From NCBI GenBank assembly GCA_031289385.1, contig JAITPP010000074.1:1-6768 (forward strand): 6,768 bases of DNA, in the 5' to 3' direction. Shown one piece after another: positions 4,504 through 6,768 of the stretch (its first letter is position 1; the number at the start of each line of letters is the position of its first letter). Below the pieces are notes generated by a model. The model made no database searches, was not told the origin of the DNA, and saw nothing but the letters and a program-made list of their open reading frames with translations. This stretch comes from Prevotellaceae bacterium (lineage in GTDB: Bacteria; Bacteroidota; Bacteroidia; Bacteroidales; UBA932). The position numbers were made by a program, and so were the translations under genes.

Positions 4504-5358
4504 TTAATTTTTTCTCTTAAGATTTTCAATAAGAGTTGCAAAGTAAGTGCTTTTTTTTGAATTTTGCAAACTTAATTTTTCATAAACTGCAATTGCTTTT
4601 GAAATATAACCTTGTTCGGTGTATATTTTTGCCAGAGTTTCGGTTACAAAATCGTCGTCGTAAATTGGCTCTGTTATTGCGGTTTCGGCGGTTTCTTCTT
4701 TTTTTCCTACCGCTGATATTTTTTGTGATGATGCTAAAAATTTATCAATTATATCATCTGTTGTTTCGTTTAATTTTTCTGTCGAATTTGTAAAATAATC
4801 GGGTACAGGTGTTTCAAAAAACGGTTGTTCTTCTGTTTTCGGCTTTTCTTTTGCTTTTTCCTGTTCTTCTTTTGCTTGCTCTTCTTTTGGTTGTTCTTCT
4901 GTTTTTTGTTCTTCTTCGGGCTTTTCTTCTTCTATTTTCGGTTTTTCTGTTTCTTGTTCTTCTTTTTCTTGCTCGTCGATTATTGGCTTTTCGTTGTTTT
5001 CTTTTTCTTCGGTTATTTGTTCTGTTTCAGTTTGTTCGCTTGTTGTTAGCTCTTGTTTTTCTTGTTCTGTTTCGATTATTTTTTCATCATCAATATTTTT
5101 CAATTCCGTATCATCATAATTTTGCGATGGGTCGCATAATCGATAATATAAAAAATCGCGATATATGCTGTAAACGGCTGCTTTGCCCAGATGTTCTTCG
5201 AATTCGTCTTTGTCGAGTTTTTTTGTTTCTATTGCTAATAATTGCTGTCCTATTGAAAACCAAGGATTTTCGGCAACAATATTTTGCAAGGCTTTCAGTC
5301 GTTTTTCCGACGAGCGTGATTCCATCTTCATTATTAATATCAGCGAGGAGGCGTTCAT
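4504..5358 (-). CDS. Hypothetical protein with acidic linker and C-terminal TPR motif
   Basis: A 284-residue protein without signal peptide or membrane segment. Three parts are visible. Residues 1-80 form a helical N-domain (ENPWFSIGQQLLAIETKK, 30-47, then GKAAVYSIYRDFLYYRL, 58-74). Residues 92-178 are a Glu/Lys/Gln-rich low-complexity linker with EEQ and EKP words. After a variable stretch, FVTETLAKIYTEQGYISKAIAVYEKLS (237-263) reads as one TPR helix pair. The first and last parts resemble the uncharacterised protein that sits between lptE and secG in Bacteroides-type genomes; function is not known to me. The start is ATG 5358, five bases after the lptE stop, which suggests translational coupling; Met10 or Met12 are alternatives. 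The TPR suggests protein binding, perhaps to envelope or secretion factors, by inference from neighbours only. Confidence 0.8.
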   Translation of the reverse strand: MNASSLILIMKMESRSSEKRLKALQNIVAENPWFSIGQQLLAIETKKLDKDEFEEHLGKAAVYSIYRDFLYYRLCDPSQNYDDTELKNIDDEKIIETEQEKQELTTSEQTETEQITEEKENNEKPIIDEQEKEEQETEKPKIEEEKPEEEQKTEEQPKEEQAKEEQEKAKEKPKTEEQPFFETPVPDYFTNSTEKLNETTDDIIDKFLASSQKISAVGKKEETAETAITEPIYDDDFVTETLAKIYTEQGYISKAIAVYEKLSLQNSKKSTYFATLIENLKRKN

Positions 5359-5363
5359 AATTT

Positions 5364-5879
5364 CTACCAGTTTGCAACAGATGCGTTAAAAATATCTTCA
5401 ATAAGTTTATCTACAATGGTTTTTATAAGTCCATCCTGCACGGTGCTCAGGCTTTGTGCGCTGTTGAAATCATCGTATGCCGAAAATTCTTTATCAAAAC
5501 TCCATTTATCATCAAGTTTATTCACAAATTTCACGTGTACTTTGATTATCAGACGGTTTTGCGAGGCAATTTCCTGTGCCGTTACGGCGATAGAAGTTAC
5601 CGAATATTCGCGAATTTCGCCTTCAAACGACATATCGGCATCTTTTGTAACAAGTGTCAGCGGCGTTTGTTTTATAAATTTATCTTTCAATGCCTCTGTA
5701 AATGTGTTACTTAACGTAGGCACAACAATGGGCGCAATATTCTGAAAATAATCTATACTTACGCTTTTTGCCGCTCCGTATGATGCGCCGGTAAACGAAT
5801 AAATGCCGCACGAAGTCAGCATTACGCTTGCAAATAAAAAAAGTGAAAAATATATGCTTTTAATTTGATTTTTTTTCAT
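5364..5879 (-). CDS. lptE: LPS-assembly outer-membrane lipoprotein LptE
   Basis: A 171-residue lipoprotein that plugs the LptD barrel and helps insert lipopolysaccharide into the outer leaflet. Seen: a lipoprotein signal with a Lys-rich N-terminus, a hydrophobic core and the lipobox LTSC with lipidated C24. CGIYSFTGAS (24-33) follows, the typical opening of the Bacteroidetes LptE family. The mature part alternates beta-strand-like and helical stretches (TFTEALKDKFI, then FEGEIREYSV), fitting the small alpha/beta LptE fold. Length is normal. It starts 12 nt after the sigma-54 regulator stop and ends five bases before the TPR gene, so it is in the same operon. Identification rests on family resemblance and gene order; lptD is not in the window. 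Confidence 0.9.
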   Translation of the reverse strand: MKKNQIKSIYFSLFLFASVMLTSCGIYSFTGASYGAAKSVSIDYFQNIAPIVVPTLSNTFTEALKDKFIKQTPLTLVTKDADMSFEGEIREYSVTSIAVTAQEIASQNRLIIKVHVKFVNKLDDKWSFDKEFSAYDDFNSAQSLSTVQDGLIKTIVDKLIEDIFNASVANW

Positions 5880-5891
5880 ATTAATATTGAA

Positions 5892-6768
5892 TTAATCATT
5901 GATATTGTGTTCTTTAATTTTTCGATAAAGCGTTCGTTCCGAAATTCCGAGTTCTTTTGCCGCTTGTTTACGTTTGCCGTGATATTTTTCGAGTGCTTTG
6001 CGTATCAATTCAATTTCCTTATCGTCAAGCGACAGCGATTCATCAACAATTTCTTCGGTTTCGGTAATATTTTGATGTTTTGCCGTGATATTTATTGATG
6101 CGGGATTTGTAGAAGTTACGATATTTGGTTGAGCAAAATCGGCTGCAACGTCGGCAGGATAATATGCCGCCGTGCGCCCAAGACTTAAATCGTGAACAAC
6201 TTTTTTCAGTTCGTTCATGTCTGATTTCATGTCGAACAGTATTTTATAAAGAATTTCACGTTCCGAATCAAACGAATTGCCGTTGTGCGATTTTCCGTAA
6301 ATCACAGGCAATGTTGATGTTTGTTCGGGCAAATATTGTTTCAATATATTTTCATCAATTTCGCGCGATTCTTCAATTATTGATAACTGTTCGGTAATAT
6401 TTTTCAGTTGTCGGATATTTCCCCGCCAATCGTAATTTTCGAGCAAAATACGGGCTTCGCTGCTTAGCAAAACGACAGGCATTTTGTATTTTTCGGCAAA
6501 ATCGGAGGCAAATTTTCTGAATAGCAAATATATATCGTCTTTACGTTCGCGCAAAGGCGGAATATTTATAGGAATTGTGTTTAAACGATAATATAAATCT
6601 TCGCGAAAACGCCCGTTCTGTATAGCCTGCGACAAGTTTATGTTTGTCGCCGCAATCACTCTCACATTTGTTTTTTGAACAGCCGACGAGCCCACTTTCA
6701 TAAATTCGCCCGACTCCAACACGCGCAACAATCTAACCTGTGTTGATAGCGGCAGTTCGGCAACTTCG
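5892..6768 (-). CDS. Sigma-54-dependent transcriptional activator (C-terminal part, upstream end cut)
   Basis: The visible 291 residues are the C-terminal part of an AAA+ activator that remodels sigma-54 RNA polymerase. The window edge falls in Walker B: the first codons read EVAELPLSTQVRLLRVLESG, and the preceding codon ends in C, compatible with the Asp of a DE pair. Seen: sensor I RVIAATN (36-42), the arginine-finger region GRFREDLYYRLN (52-63), PPLRERKDDI, the sensor II block WRGNIRQLKN, then a variable linker. A Fis-type helix-turn-helix (about 264-287, KQAAKELGISERTLYRKIKE) closes the protein. Walker A, the GAFTGA loop and any sensory domain lie outside, so the signal is unknown. It is the first visible gene of the lptE-secG operon. 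Whether it regulates the operon cannot be told, and no -24/-12 promoter is in view. Confidence 0.93.
   Translation of the reverse strand, partial: EVAELPLSTQVRLLRVLESGEFMKVGSSAVQKTNVRVIAATNINLSQAIQNGRFREDLYYRLNTIPINIPPLRERKDDIYLLFRKFASDFAEKYKMPVVLLSSEARILLENYDWRGNIRQLKNITEQLSIIEESREIDENILKQYLPEQTSTLPVIYGKSHNGNSFDSEREILYKILFDMKSDMNELKKVVHDLSLGRTAAYYPADVAADFAQPNIVTSTNPASINITAKHQNITETEEIVDESLSLDDKEIELIRKALEKYHGKRKQAAKELGISERTLYRKIKEHNIND

Noticed and set aside
4809..5360. Long plus-strand frame rich in Leu and Phe resembling a membrane protein
   Set aside because: It is antisense to the Glu/Lys-rich linker of the TPR gene, whose GAA/GAG codons read as TTC/CTC on the other strand. The sense frame has family resemblance and operon context.
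5416..5745. Plus-strand open frames opposite lptE and the sigma-54 activator
   Set aside because: They are shadows of genes with recognisable lipobox, AAA+ and Fis features; no family resemblance in the antisense products.

Overview
The window looks like chromosomal DNA from an anaerobic member of the Bacteroidetes, most likely Bacteroidales. Four things point there. The DNA is AT-rich. Starts are preceded by A-rich leaders rather than clear Shine-Dalgarno sites. Promoters match the Bacteroidetes form (TTTG, about 19 nt, TAnnTTTG). The minus-strand operon order, sigma-54 activator - lptE - TPR protein - secG, is one I recall from Bacteroides-type genomes. The order-level placement is inference.

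Layout. Bases 1-362 hold a cluster of small GC-rich hairpins, then an AT-rich leader with a promoter-like -7 element. Bases 363-1655 (+) encode an FHS-type major facilitator sugar transporter. Bases 1656-2345 are non-coding and built almost entirely of repeats: several families of tandem heptamers and a 225-259 bp unit present twice plus a 29 bp remnant. Bases 2358-3488 form a compact oxidative-stress unit: a promoter, a 7-1-7 palindrome typical of Per boxes, perR (2425-2850), a reverse rubrerythrin (2881-3435) and a strong terminator. Bases 3489-3991 are non-coding repeats: one more heptamer array, a promoter-like copy with no gene behind it, and a three-hairpin REP/MITE-like element, all between 13 bp inverted repeats. 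Bases 3992-6768 are a minus-strand operon, read right to left: sigma-54 activator (upstream part outside the window), lptE, a TPR-type protein with an acidic linker, secG, terminator.

How the genes work together. PerR, a peroxide-sensing Fur-family repressor with all five regulatory metal ligands, probably controls its own operon and so the peroxide-reducing rubrerythrin. The minus-strand operon joins envelope functions: LptE delivers LPS with LptD at the outer membrane, and SecG belongs to the inner-membrane Sec translocon. The two sets converge and share the repeat-rich 3489-3991 spacer.

I found no CRISPR array, tRNA, rRNA, transposase gene or obvious new defence or metabolic system. The most unusual content is the heptamer-phased intergenic DNA and its recurring leader motif.
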